From JAKAKT01 sp041305385 (lineage in GTDB: Archaea; Micrarchaeota; Micrarchaeia; Burarchaeales; JAKAKT01), in the NCBI GenBank assembly GCA_041305385.1, contig JBFYLO010000052.1, forward strand, positions 1-18,040: a DNA stretch of 18,040 nucleotides, in the 5' to 3' direction. The notes under the pieces are model-generated. The model was given only the letters and a program-made list of their open reading frames with translations, was not told the DNA's origin and ran no database searches. Made by a program: the position numbers and the translations under genes. This document shows, piece by piece, positions 1-6,749 of this stretch. Each line of letters starts with the position of its first letter. Positions within the stretch are counted from its first letter, which is position 1.

Positions 1-370
1 TCGGCTTAGGTCATCCTGGCGGTGCAGGAGCCGCCAATGGTTGGGTTGTTCATCCATTAAAGACCTACATGAGCTGGGTTCAGTACGTCGCGAGACAGTA
101 CGGTAGTATCTACTAGGAGTGTTGATCGCCTGAGAGGAAGGATCCCAGAGTACGAGAGGAACCGGGATTCGGCGCCTCTAGTCTACCGGTTGTATAGTGC
201 ACTGCCGGGCAGCCACGCGCCAGTGGATAAGACCTGAACGCATCTAAGGTCGAAGCTACTCTCAAAACGAGGCGATTCACGACGGGGATAGCAGATCCCT
301 TTGATAGGATGGGGGTGTAAACGAAGAGCTCACGCGATTCGTGAGCCCGCCATTACTAAAGTCTTTTCTC
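1..370 (+). rRNA. rrl: 23S ribosomal RNA, 3' part (5' truncated by window edge)
   Basis: Domains V (end) and VI of the large-subunit rRNA. Visible landmarks are the peptidyl-transferase region with the A-loop (GCTGGGTTCAGTACGTC, about 73-89) and the sarcin-ricin loop AGTACGAGAGGAACC at 149-163, which is the elongation-factor binding site. A terminal helix follows, with arms GCTCACG (328-334) and CGTGAGC (340-346), then the ATTACTAA segment typical of 23S ends. The mature 3' end cannot be placed exactly because it pairs with the missing 5' end; about 360-375 is likely. The next gene is convergent, so no 5S gene and no tRNA follow on this strand. Identity is certain; the end is an estimate. Confidence 0.96.
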
Positions 371-536
371 ACATCCGGTTAAAAACGGCCTGTTCTCATA
401 CACAACGTGGTTTTGCTGCGAATTTTATTTTTTAAAGAGAACTAGCGAAAGCGCTATCAAATCAAAATAAAAAAATTCGGCGCCCCCGAGGACGCGAGGA
501 CTCGAGTTTGAGTTTTGATTTATTTTTTTGTTTTCA
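371..536. terminator. AT-rich intergenic region between convergent 23S rRNA and a membrane protein gene; T-tract terminators for both strands
   Basis: No gene is seen here. On the + strand, T-rich tracts at 422-433 and 515-534 would suit T-tract termination of the rRNA transcript, the usual archaeal signal. On the minus strand, the A-rich stretch 461-475 reads as a T-tract and could stop the gene at 537-1334. Between them is a small perfect hairpin: TAGCG (443-447), loop AAAG, CGCTA (452-456). GAATTTTATTTT at 419-430 and the A-rich stretch ending in ATTC at 478 can pair imperfectly around it, forming a longer stem. Part of the 23S precursor processing stem may also lie here, but its partner is outside the window. 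Confidence 0.6.
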
Positions 537-1334
537 TCAATTGCGGGAGCGAATTGCGAGAGACCTTATCGTTTCATAAGCAAAGAGCCCGAGGAAAAAG
601 ATTCCCCCGATGAAATAGTAACCTATCGCGGCTGCCGGAAGAATTGCCGGAACGTAAACATGGCTGCCTGGCGGGTAGATTCCGCGCGTGCTTGGAATGA
701 ATAATATTGAACCGATTAAAATCAAGAGTACAGCAGCGCTCCTTAAAAGATATCCTCTGTTTTTATCCAGGTACGCCCTCAAAGCTTGCTCGTCGTTTTT
801 TGAAGGAAAAAGTATCGAGTCAATAAAAGAATAGACGATTTTAACCGTTGAGACTACAAGGAAAAGCAGGAAATACGGAGATATGAGCTCGTTCATCATG
901 TTTCTGGGAATATCCGCGAGAAAAGCAAACAGTATCGATGCGTAGCCAAGCACCAAAAGCAGTCCGGGGCCAGTCAGCATCCTCCTTACTATCCCGATAT
1001 TGTCCTTTCGGACTCCCTCAAACTGGCTTTTTGGAATAATGTCGTCTATAATCTTCCTGTTGAAAACCAGCATGAAGTAAGCTGCGCAGACGAATATGAA
1101 CATCAGGATGAATTCCGAGAGCACAGGCATGAAGACATACGCAGAGATGGGGTCCTCTATTCGGACCATGGCTTTCATCGTGTCCTCCAATATCCCGAAT
1201 TTCCTAAAATCGAACCCGACTTTCCACAACAGCCAAAATTTGTTTAAATCAAATCCGATCGCATTGGTGAGCGTTACGCCACACGCGAGCAGGTAAACTC
1301 CCGTCAATAGGTCGAAAATCGATTCTTTTTTCAT
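537..1334 (-). CDS. Hypothetical six-helix integral membrane protein
   Basis: I do not recognise a family. The 265-residue product has no export signal apart from its first helix. Six hydrophobic segments are visible at roughly 8-26, 70-91, 121-141, 151-173, 197-214 and 229-252. A polar stretch at 92-120 (rich in K, R, D) and another at 176-197 would be loops. Charged residues flank the helices but I see no cofactor or catalytic motif. The ATG at 1334 lies about 24 bp from the palindromic TTTAAA box at 1356-1361, which fits a leaderless transcript and supports this start. It is divergent from the lipoprotein hydrolase at 1386 and appears to share its promoter, so the two may be co-expressed. 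Base composition is more AT-rich than in the operons further right. Confidence 0.8.
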   Translation of the reverse strand: MKKESIFDLLTGVYLLACGVTLTNAIGFDLNKFWLLWKVGFDFRKFGILEDTMKAMVRIEDPISAYVFMPVLSEFILMFIFVCAAYFMLVFNRKIIDDIIPKSQFEGVRKDNIGIVRRMLTGPGLLLVLGYASILFAFLADIPRNMMNELISPYFLLFLVVSTVKIVYSFIDSILFPSKNDEQALRAYLDKNRGYLLRSAAVLLILIGSILFIPSTRGIYPPGSHVYVPAILPAAAIGYYFIGGIFFLGLFAYETIRSLAIRSRN

Positions 1335-1353
1335 GATTCGTTATCAAAGTTAA

Positions 1354-1362
1354 GTTTTAAAT
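1354..1362. promoter_or_regulatory. Palindromic TATA box, likely bidirectional promoter
   Basis: GTTTTAAAT contains the palindrome TTTAAA (1356-1361) in the 51-bp gap between two divergent genes. Its centre is about 27 bp from the ATG at 1386 (+) and about 24 bp from the ATG at 1334 (minus). Both distances match archaeal TATA-to-start spacing for leaderless mRNAs, and no Shine-Dalgarno site is seen before either gene. A single TBP site could therefore serve both directions. Start sites have not been measured. Confidence 0.55.
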
Positions 1363-1385
1363 CCACCATCGCGCATCATTTTATC

Positions 1386-2162
1386 ATGAAATCATCAGCT
1401 GGAATTTTGCTTGTCCTCGTTTGTCTAGTCATTCTATTCGGCTGCACCCGGGAAATCACACCCATTAAGTCCAGCGCTAACCCTGCTGAAGCACATTTCT
1501 CCGAAGTAAAAGTCGAGAAAGTGAATTATGGTGGAGCAAACGGATATCTCTGCAGGCCAGATGACGATTTCCATCGCTATCCGGGCGTTGTTCTCACCCC
1601 GGGCTTAGGCGGATTGGCTGAACAGGCTCGTGGGTCGTGTCAACTTTTCGCGAAAAACGGGTTTGTCGTACTGGCCATTGATGGAAATCAAGAACATGAA
1701 TGCTCTGCAGGTTATGAATTCGATGTCGTAATCCAAAGGACTGATGCCGCATTCAATTATCTTGAAAATCTGCCATACTGCAATAAAAAAATAGGCCTCT
1801 GGGGCGCGAGCAACGGAGCAGTTTCTTCCATTGCCTACTCCACACTAAACGACAGAGTCAAGGCAGTAGTGGCGGTTTCGCCCATCTACACGTTCTGTGA
1901 TTTTTCTGAAATGTACTTAAAACATATGGACTCGTGCAATGCACTCTCTTATGAAAGCCGCAAATATAACCTGTCCAACATACGATCGAGCGTTTTTATT
2001 GTCAATGGAGAGATGGAAGACATCAAGGACGTGTTAAAAAATGAACTGGAAACCCTAGGCTTCGCGCCAACAGTCGAATCAAAGCGAGTTCCTGGCGGCG
2101 GCCACGTTCCCCGTCAACTTCAGAATGAAGAGATTGAGTTCCTCAAGACTCACCTGAACTAG
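1386..2162 (+). CDS. Predicted lipoprotein, alpha/beta hydrolase (dienelactone hydrolase-like)
   Basis: The 258-residue protein starts with a lipoprotein signal: basic MKSS, a hydrophobic core to residue 18, then the lipobox L-F-G-C with Cys20 as the probable lipid anchor. The rest is an alpha/beta hydrolase fold. PGVVLTPGLGG (66-76) is the oxyanion strand-loop. The nucleophile elbow G-A-S-N-G gives Ser142. Asp212 in the segment after FIVNGE is a likely acid, and His240 in PGGGH is the catalytic histidine. The order matches dienelactone hydrolase and related esterases or peptidases; the substrate is unknown. Several cysteines (76-185 region) could form disulfides outside the cell. It would act on the outer face of the membrane. 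It starts a leaderless transcript from the TATA box at 1354-1362 and is divergent from the membrane protein at 537-1334. Confidence 0.85.
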   Translation: MKSSAGILLVLVCLVILFGCTREITPIKSSANPAEAHFSEVKVEKVNYGGANGYLCRPDDDFHRYPGVVLTPGLGGLAEQARGSCQLFAKNGFVVLAIDGNQEHECSAGYEFDVVIQRTDAAFNYLENLPYCNKKIGLWGASNGAVSSIAYSTLNDRVKAVVAVSPIYTFCDFSEMYLKHMDSCNALSYESRKYNLSNIRSSVFIVNGEMEDIKDVLKNELETLGFAPTVESKRVPGGGHVPRQLQNEEIEFLKTHLN

Positions 2163-2170
2163 CCCAAACA

Positions 2171-2182
2171 TTTAATATTTAT
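2171..2182 (+). promoter_or_regulatory. TATA box for the pilin-like gene and cysS
   Basis: TTTAATATTTAT is centred about 25 bp before the ATG at 2201. It lies just after the stop of the preceding gene (2162). The spacing fits a leaderless archaeal transcript, and no Shine-Dalgarno site precedes the ATG. Confidence 0.6.
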
Positions 2183-2200
2183 CCACGCCGAAACCTACTT

Positions 2201-2605
2201 ATGAAGGCCCAAATCGGAATCGAGATAATGGGGGTTGTCGGGTTCGCCCTTCTCATACTCATACCGCTGTTTGCCGGCTTCTACCTCTACTCCAACAATT
2301 TCTGGGGGCGGCTCGCAATCGAGAAAGCCGATGCTTCGGCCAACAGGCTCGCTTCGATGGTTGAAATGGTCGGGGCGCAGGGCGATGCCATGCTGGTGCA
2401 GGAAGTGGTGATTCCGGAAAATGTGGAAAAAGTCGAGGCGAATGGAAGGGAAGTGGTGTTCGGGCTTTCGACCTCATCCGGTTCAACGGAAATAGTAAAA
2501 GCGACGACCCACAACTCGATTTCGAGTTTTGGAACCCTCAGGAGCGGAACTTACAGAATCAAGGCAGAATCGAAAAAGGGAACCGTCACCTTGAGCTTGG
2601 AGTGA
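2201..2605 (+). CDS. Pilin-like protein with class III signal peptide
   Basis: The 134-residue protein begins MKAQIGIEIMGVVG, a short class III (type IV pilin-like) archaeal signal: a basic residue, then Q-x-G-x-E and a hydrophobic helix to about residue 30. A prepilin peptidase of the FlaK/EppA type would cut before Gln4, leaving Glu8 at position 5 of the mature protein as in pilins. The remainder (about 40-134) is a small domain with helix then beta strands, ending in short alternating strands (TYRIKAESKKGTVTLSLE). It may be a minor pilin or a membrane-anchored pseudopilin. It stands alone, without a secretion ATPase or prepilin peptidase nearby, and is followed directly by cysS, whose Shine-Dalgarno site lies inside the end of this gene. 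The function beyond the signal type is not known. Confidence 0.8.
   Translation: MKAQIGIEIMGVVGFALLILIPLFAGFYLYSNNFWGRLAIEKADASANRLASMVEMVGAQGDAMLVQEVVIPENVEKVEANGREVVFGLSTSSGSTEIVKATTHNSISSFGTLRSGTYRIKAESKKGTVTLSLE
2599..2605 (+). promoter_or_regulatory. Shine-Dalgarno site deciding the cysS start
   Basis: GGAGTGA overlaps the stop codon of the pilin-like gene and sits 5 nt before ATG 2611. This favours 2611 over the in-frame GTG at 2602, which would lie inside the site itself. Translation of cysS is probably coupled to the upstream gene. Confidence 0.7.
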
Positions 2606-2610
2606 ACTCA

Positions 2611-4065
2611 ATGAAAATTTACAACACAATGACGGGCAAGAAAGAGGAGCTTTCGACCCCGGACGACCGCATCGGAATGTACGTCTGCGGTCCCACTGTT
2701 TATGATTACGCCCACCTCGGGCATGCGAGGAGCGAGCTGGTTTTCGACATCATCCGCCGTTACCTAGAATTTCGTGGCTATGGCGTCAAATACGTTCACA
2801 ACATCACCGATGTCGACGACAAAATCATAAAGAAGGCCAATGAGGAGGGCAAGACTGCAGACGAGGTTGCAAAGTTTTTCACGGAGGAATACATGAAAGA
2901 CATGACGGCGCTCGGCGTTAAGGAGGCGACAGTTTACCCCAAGGCGACCGAACACATAAAAGAAATGATTGATTTGGTCCGAGGCCTGGTTGAAAAGGGC
3001 AGTGCTTATGTTACGAGTTCAGGGATCTATTTCGAGGTTTCCAAATTCAAGGACTATGGAAAACTCTCGAAGCAGAATCTTGGGGAGCTAGAATCCGGTG
3101 CTCGGGTTTGTGTTGATGAGGAGAAGAGGAGCCCCCTTGATTTCGCCCTCTGGAAATTCGCCAAGCCAGGCGAGCCCAGCTGGGACAGCCCCTGGGGAAA
3201 AGGAAGGCCTGGCTGGCACATCGAGTGCTCAGTCATGAGCTCCAAATACCTGAAGAGACTTGATATCCACGGAGGAGGCAGGGACCTCATATTCCCCCAC
3301 CACGAGAACGAAATAGCGCAGAGCGAAGCATTGAGCGGGAAAGAGATGGCCCGCTACTGGATGCACAACGGCTTCATCAACATCTCCGGGGAGAAGATGA
3401 GCAAGTCCCTTGGGAACTTCAAAACAATCCGCGGAATCCTTGAGAAATACGGTTCGGGAGCAGTCCGAATTTTCGTTCTCAATGGACACTACCGGGGACC
3501 CATGAACTTCGATGAGGACGCGCTCAAGCAGGCGAGAGCAAGCTATGAGAGGCTTTGCAACACCGTTGTATTAGCCAGTGACGCAAAGGAGGACAAATGG
3601 GACAGGGATGCAGACCAGAAACTGCTTGAGTCAGTTGAGGCTTCAAAGCAAAAATTCATCGAGGCCATGGATGACGACTTCAATACTCCCTTTGCGCTGG
3701 CGGAGCTGTTTGCCATCTCGGGCTCAATCAACTCCTACATCGGAAATGGAAAAACAAACAAACAAATCCTTGAGAAAGCAATGGGGACTTACACCGAACT
3801 GGCATGCGCAGTCGGGCTCGAGTTTGAGAAGAAAGAGATGGGAGTTGGAAAGAAGCTCGAGGAAATAATCGAGGTTGCGAGGAAAGTCGGAATCGCTCCA
3901 AAGGGAAACGCCGAGGAGATACTGAACGCCCTGGTTCAGGAACGGGAAAATGCCCGGAAGAGGAAGGACTACTCGAAATCGGATGCCATAAGAAAGGAAC
4001 TGGACTTAATAGGCATAATCCTAGAGGACAAGAAAGAAGGAGTCAGGTGGAAGCTGAAATGCTAA
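2611..4065 (+). CDS. cysS: Cysteinyl-tRNA synthetase
   Basis: Class I aminoacyl-tRNA synthetase that charges tRNA-Cys with cysteine using ATP. From ATG 2611 it is 484 residues, a normal length. The signature motifs are present: zinc ligand Cys26 in MYVCGPTVYDYAHLGHAR, HIGH-type motif HLGH (35-38), further zinc ligands Cys206 (HIECS), His231 and Glu235 (PHHENE), and KMSKS (262-266). The C-terminal part holds the DALR-type helical bundle and a small tail domain ending near RWKLKC. The start is chosen by the GGAGTGA site 5 nt upstream. It is coupled to the pilin-like gene before it. Its stop overlaps by 4 bp the stop of the mscS-like gene on the other strand. Confidence 0.97.
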   Translation: MKIYNTMTGKKEELSTPDDRIGMYVCGPTVYDYAHLGHARSELVFDIIRRYLEFRGYGVKYVHNITDVDDKIIKKANEEGKTADEVAKFFTEEYMKDMTALGVKEATVYPKATEHIKEMIDLVRGLVEKGSAYVTSSGIYFEVSKFKDYGKLSKQNLGELESGARVCVDEEKRSPLDFALWKFAKPGEPSWDSPWGKGRPGWHIECSVMSSKYLKRLDIHGGGRDLIFPHHENEIAQSEALSGKEMARYWMHNGFINISGEKMSKSLGNFKTIRGILEKYGSGAVRIFVLNGHYRGPMNFDEDALKQARASYERLCNTVVLASDAKEDKWDRDADQKLLESVEASKQKFIEAMDDDFNTPFALAELFAISGSINSYIGNGKTNKQILEKAMGTYTELACAVGLEFEKKEMGVGKKLEEIIEVARKVGIAPKGNAEEILNALVQERENARKRKDYSKSDAIRKELDLIGIILEDKKEGVRWKLKC

Positions 4066-5126
4066 CCCTTCTTCATGTAAACCGTTCTGCTCGGGAACGC
4101 AAACCCTATTTTCGCTTTCGCGAATTCCTCGTTGATTCTTGAGTTCACGATGTCCTGGAGAGGGAAGAACCTGCTCGTGTCAGTGATATAATAAACTGCC
4201 ATGAGATTGAGCGACGAATCCCCGAACTGGGTGAAGTAAACATTCACGTCCTCCTTGTCGAGTCCCTCAGTTTTTTTCACAATATCTTTTACGATTTTTT
4301 TCGCTTCCTCAATCTTTTTCTGGGAGGTTCCGTACTCGACCCCAAGGTTGAGCACAATCCTCCTCCTCACTGCTTTCGAGTAGTTCTCCACTGCCGCGTT
4401 TGCGACGTCGGCATTCGGGATTGTCACGAGAGTGCCGTCCAGGGTCCTAATCCGCGTTGACCTAATCCCCACCTCCTCGACATTTCCGGTGGTGGTCCCA
4501 ATTTTCACTGCATTCCCGACCTCGAACGGCCTGTCCGCAAAAATCGTGGCCCCGCCTATGACGTGGCTGAGGGAGTGGTTCGCCGCCATTGCGATGGCGA
4601 TGCCCGCAATGCCCAGCCCCCCGAGTACCGCCGTTATATCGTAGCCGAAATTCGATAGGATGCTGAGCACAGCGAGAACGAATATGATGATTCTGACCCC
4701 GTTCTTTATGATTGGAATCAGCTGGTCGTCCAGCTTGGAAGCGCTCTTCGAAGCAAGCGGCGTCACGTAGTTTTGTATTACCCCATCCGACAGCTTCGTC
4801 AGGAACCAGGCAACGTCCAGAGTAAGAAGCACCCCTACGAAGGCGTTGAGCGTCCCGTTTATATCCGGGGGAAGCGTAAGCGGGGTTCTCGCATAAGAAA
4901 CACCCAGTATTATGATGAGGGCGAGCAGCGGCCCCTCCATCACCTCAACGAGAATGTCGTCGAGCTTGGTTTCAGTTTTTGCAGTCAGCGCCTTTATGTA
5001 ATGTTTTATCACGTAATAAGTGGCCTTCGCTACGACCACCGAAACCAGTATCATCACGAGCGATAACACATACTGCCAAATCGCATTCCCAAAAATCACC
5101 ATGTTGACAAAAGGAATGTCAGCCAT
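4062..5126 (-). CDS. MscS-family small-conductance mechanosensitive ion channel
   Basis: A 354-residue channel that opens under membrane tension to release solutes. Helices are visible at about 17-40, 65-80, 95-114 and 142-160. The pore-lining helix follows at 163-196, with the alternating small residues GGLGIAGIAIAMAA, then the Sm-like beta domain (FADRPFEVGNAVKIG onward, about 197-255, with IRTLDGTLVTIPN) and the C-terminal alpha/beta domain (256-354). I start it at ATG 5126 because GAGGTGA (5131-5137) lies 4 nt upstream. A longer reading to 5222 would add a Cys-rich, promoter-overlapping extension with no support. It is divergent from purH and its last codon overlaps the cysS stop. Confidence 0.93.
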   Translation of the reverse strand: MADIPFVNMVIFGNAIWQYVLSLVMILVSVVVAKATYYVIKHYIKALTAKTETKLDDILVEVMEGPLLALIIILGVSYARTPLTLPPDINGTLNAFVGVLLTLDVAWFLTKLSDGVIQNYVTPLASKSASKLDDQLIPIIKNGVRIIIFVLAVLSILSNFGYDITAVLGGLGIAGIAIAMAANHSLSHVIGGATIFADRPFEVGNAVKIGTTTGNVEEVGIRSTRIRTLDGTLVTIPNADVANAAVENYSKAVRRRIVLNLGVEYGTSQKKIEEAKKIVKDIVKKTEGLDKEDVNVYFTQFGDSSLNLMAVYYITDTSRFFPLQDIVNSRINEEFAKAKIGFAFPSRTVYMKKG

Positions 5127-5130
5127 ACTT

Positions 5131-5137
5131 TCACCTC
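5131..5137 (-). promoter_or_regulatory. Shine-Dalgarno site of the MscS-like gene
   Basis: On the minus strand this reads GAGGTGA followed by AAGT and the ATG at 5126. It matches the archaeal 16S rRNA 3' end closely and fixes the start codon. Confidence 0.8.
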
Positions 5138-5172
5138 GATGCAACTGCCGACTAGGAGTAATGCACCAACAG

Positions 5173-5185
5173 TTTTTATATTTAT
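5173..5185. promoter_or_regulatory. AT-rich TATA element between mscS-like gene and purH
   Basis: TTTTTATATTTAT is the only TATA-like stretch in the 85-bp divergent gap. For the minus strand it predicts a start near 5152 and a leader of about 26 nt carrying the Shine-Dalgarno site at 5131-5137. For the + strand it predicts a start near 5203, close to the purH ribosome site at 5199-5205, so the fit there is less tidy. It may serve both genes. Confidence 0.45.
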
Positions 5186-5211
5186 CGCACTCAAAGTAGG
5201 AGGGGACTTTT

Positions 5212-6741
5212 GTGGCCGTCAAGCGAGCCTTGGTAAGCGTTTACGATAAGGCGGGAATCGCCGACTTTTGCAGGGAACTCCATAAACTAGGGGTGGAAAT
5301 ACTCTCGACCGGAGGGACTGCGAAGGAGCTGAAGTCAGCGGGCATCCCAGTCACTGAAATCTCCGAATTCACCGGTTCCCCGGAGATTTTCGAGGGCAGG
5401 GTGAAGACACTGCATCCCAAGGTCCACGGGGGAATACTTTACAGGAGGAAGGAGCACGCGACCGAGGCGACGAAGCACGGAATAAAGCCCATCGACATGG
5501 TTGTGGTGAACCTCTATCCATTTGAGAAAACGATTGCAAAACCTGGCTCTTCCAAGCAAGAAATCATCGAGAACATCGACATCGGCGGCCCGGCGATGAT
5601 TCGCTCCGCAGCGAAGAACTTCGAGAGCGTGACAGTGGTAGTGGACCCGGGCGACTACGGCTCGCTGCTTGAGGAGCTTAGGGGCAAAAAGGATTTCTCT
5701 TCAGAAACCAGAAGAAGGCTGATGGAGAAAGCATTTGCGAGAACTGCGGAATATGACTGGGCAATCAGCAGCTATTTCAGCAAGGGGGACGATTTCCCGA
5801 AAATGTTCGAGCTGCGGTTCAAGAAGGCATTCCCCCTGCGCTACGGGGAAAATCCTCACCAGAAGGCCACGGCATACGCACTTTTGGGGGGGAGCAGCAT
5901 CTTCCACGCCCCGGTTTATTCGGATGAGAAGATGTCCTACAACAATTACCTGGATGCCGACGCAGCGTTTGGACTCATCTCAGAATTCACTGGCGAGAAC
6001 GCATGTGCAATAATAAAACACACAAACCCATGCGGAGGCGCTCTCGGGAAAACGCTGAGGGAGGCCTACGAGAGGGCGCTCCAGACCGACCCGCTTTCGG
6101 CTTACGGGGGAATAATCGCTTTCGGGAAAAGGGTCGACAGGGCAACAGCAGAAGCCATCGGGGACAAGTTCGTAGAAGTGATACTGGCTCCGGGTTACGA
6201 CCAAGATGCCATGGGGCTCCTCAGGCAGAAGAAGAGGAGAAGGATAATCGACACCTCGGTCCTAATCGACATGGAGAAATATAACTACAGGCGCGTTTTC
6301 GGCGGTCTCCTTGCCCAGGAGAAGGACTCGGTCATATTCAACAAAAAAGAGCTGAAAGTCGTCTCCAAGAAGAAGCCGACCAAGAGGGAGCTCGAAGACC
6401 TCGAGTTCGCCACAAAATTCGTGAAGCACACGAAATCGAATGCACTCATAATCGCGAAGGACCTCCAGGTCCTCGGGGTTGGCGCGGGCCAGATGAGCCG
6501 GGTCGACTCGTGCAAGACCTCCATAACGAAAGCCAAGGAAGCGGGCTTCGATCTTAAGGGCTCGGTGGTTTCCTCTGACGCTTTCCTGCCTTTCAGGGAC
6601 ACTCTCGATGAATACGCGAAAGTCGGGGCGACAGCCCTTCTTGAGCCTGGCGGCTCGATTCGCGATGTAGAGGTAATACATGCCGCGGACTTGCACGGGA
6701 TGGCGCTTGTTTTCAGCGGGGTCAGGCACTTCAAGCACTAG
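5212..6741 (+). CDS. purH: Bifunctional AICAR formyltransferase / IMP cyclohydrolase
   Basis: Catalyses the last two steps of IMP synthesis: AICAR plus 10-formyltetrahydrofolate to FAICAR, then ring closure to IMP. The product is 509 residues, full length for the bifunctional enzyme. The N-terminal MGS-like cyclohydrolase domain (about 1-195) shows ALVSVYDKAGI, LSTGGTAKEL and GRVKTLHPKVHGG. The transformylase domain shows RYGENPHQKA, NNYLDADAAF and IIKHTNPCGG with the catalytic Lys269-His270 pair. GVGAGQMSRVDS and DAFLPFRD lie further on, and RHFKH ends the protein. The start is GTG 5212 with GGAGGGG at 5199-5205. The malic enzyme gene follows after 8 bp in the same operon. Many archaea use PurP and PurO instead, so this enzyme implies folate use and perhaps an origin in bacteria (inference). 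Confidence 0.96.
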   Translation: MAVKRALVSVYDKAGIADFCRELHKLGVEILSTGGTAKELKSAGIPVTEISEFTGSPEIFEGRVKTLHPKVHGGILYRRKEHATEATKHGIKPIDMVVVNLYPFEKTIAKPGSSKQEIIENIDIGGPAMIRSAAKNFESVTVVVDPGDYGSLLEELRGKKDFSSETRRRLMEKAFARTAEYDWAISSYFSKGDDFPKMFELRFKKAFPLRYGENPHQKATAYALLGGSSIFHAPVYSDEKMSYNNYLDADAAFGLISEFTGENACAIIKHTNPCGGALGKTLREAYERALQTDPLSAYGGIIAFGKRVDRATAEAIGDKFVEVILAPGYDQDAMGLLRQKKRRRIIDTSVLIDMEKYNYRRVFGGLLAQEKDSVIFNKKELKVVSKKKPTKRELEDLEFATKFVKHTKSNALIIAKDLQVLGVGAGQMSRVDSCKTSITKAKEAGFDLKGSVVSSDAFLPFRDTLDEYAKVGATALLEPGGSIRDVEVIHAADLHGMALVFSGVRHFKH

Positions 6742-6749
6742 GTGGTCAC

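Noticed and set aside
2602..2610. GTG start for cysS
   Set aside because: It lies within the Shine-Dalgarno site, and ATG 2611 gives the usual N-terminus MKIYNT.
5127..5222. N-terminal extension of the MscS-like protein
   Set aside because: It would overlap the promoter and the purH start, and a strong GAGGTGA site lies just before ATG 5126.
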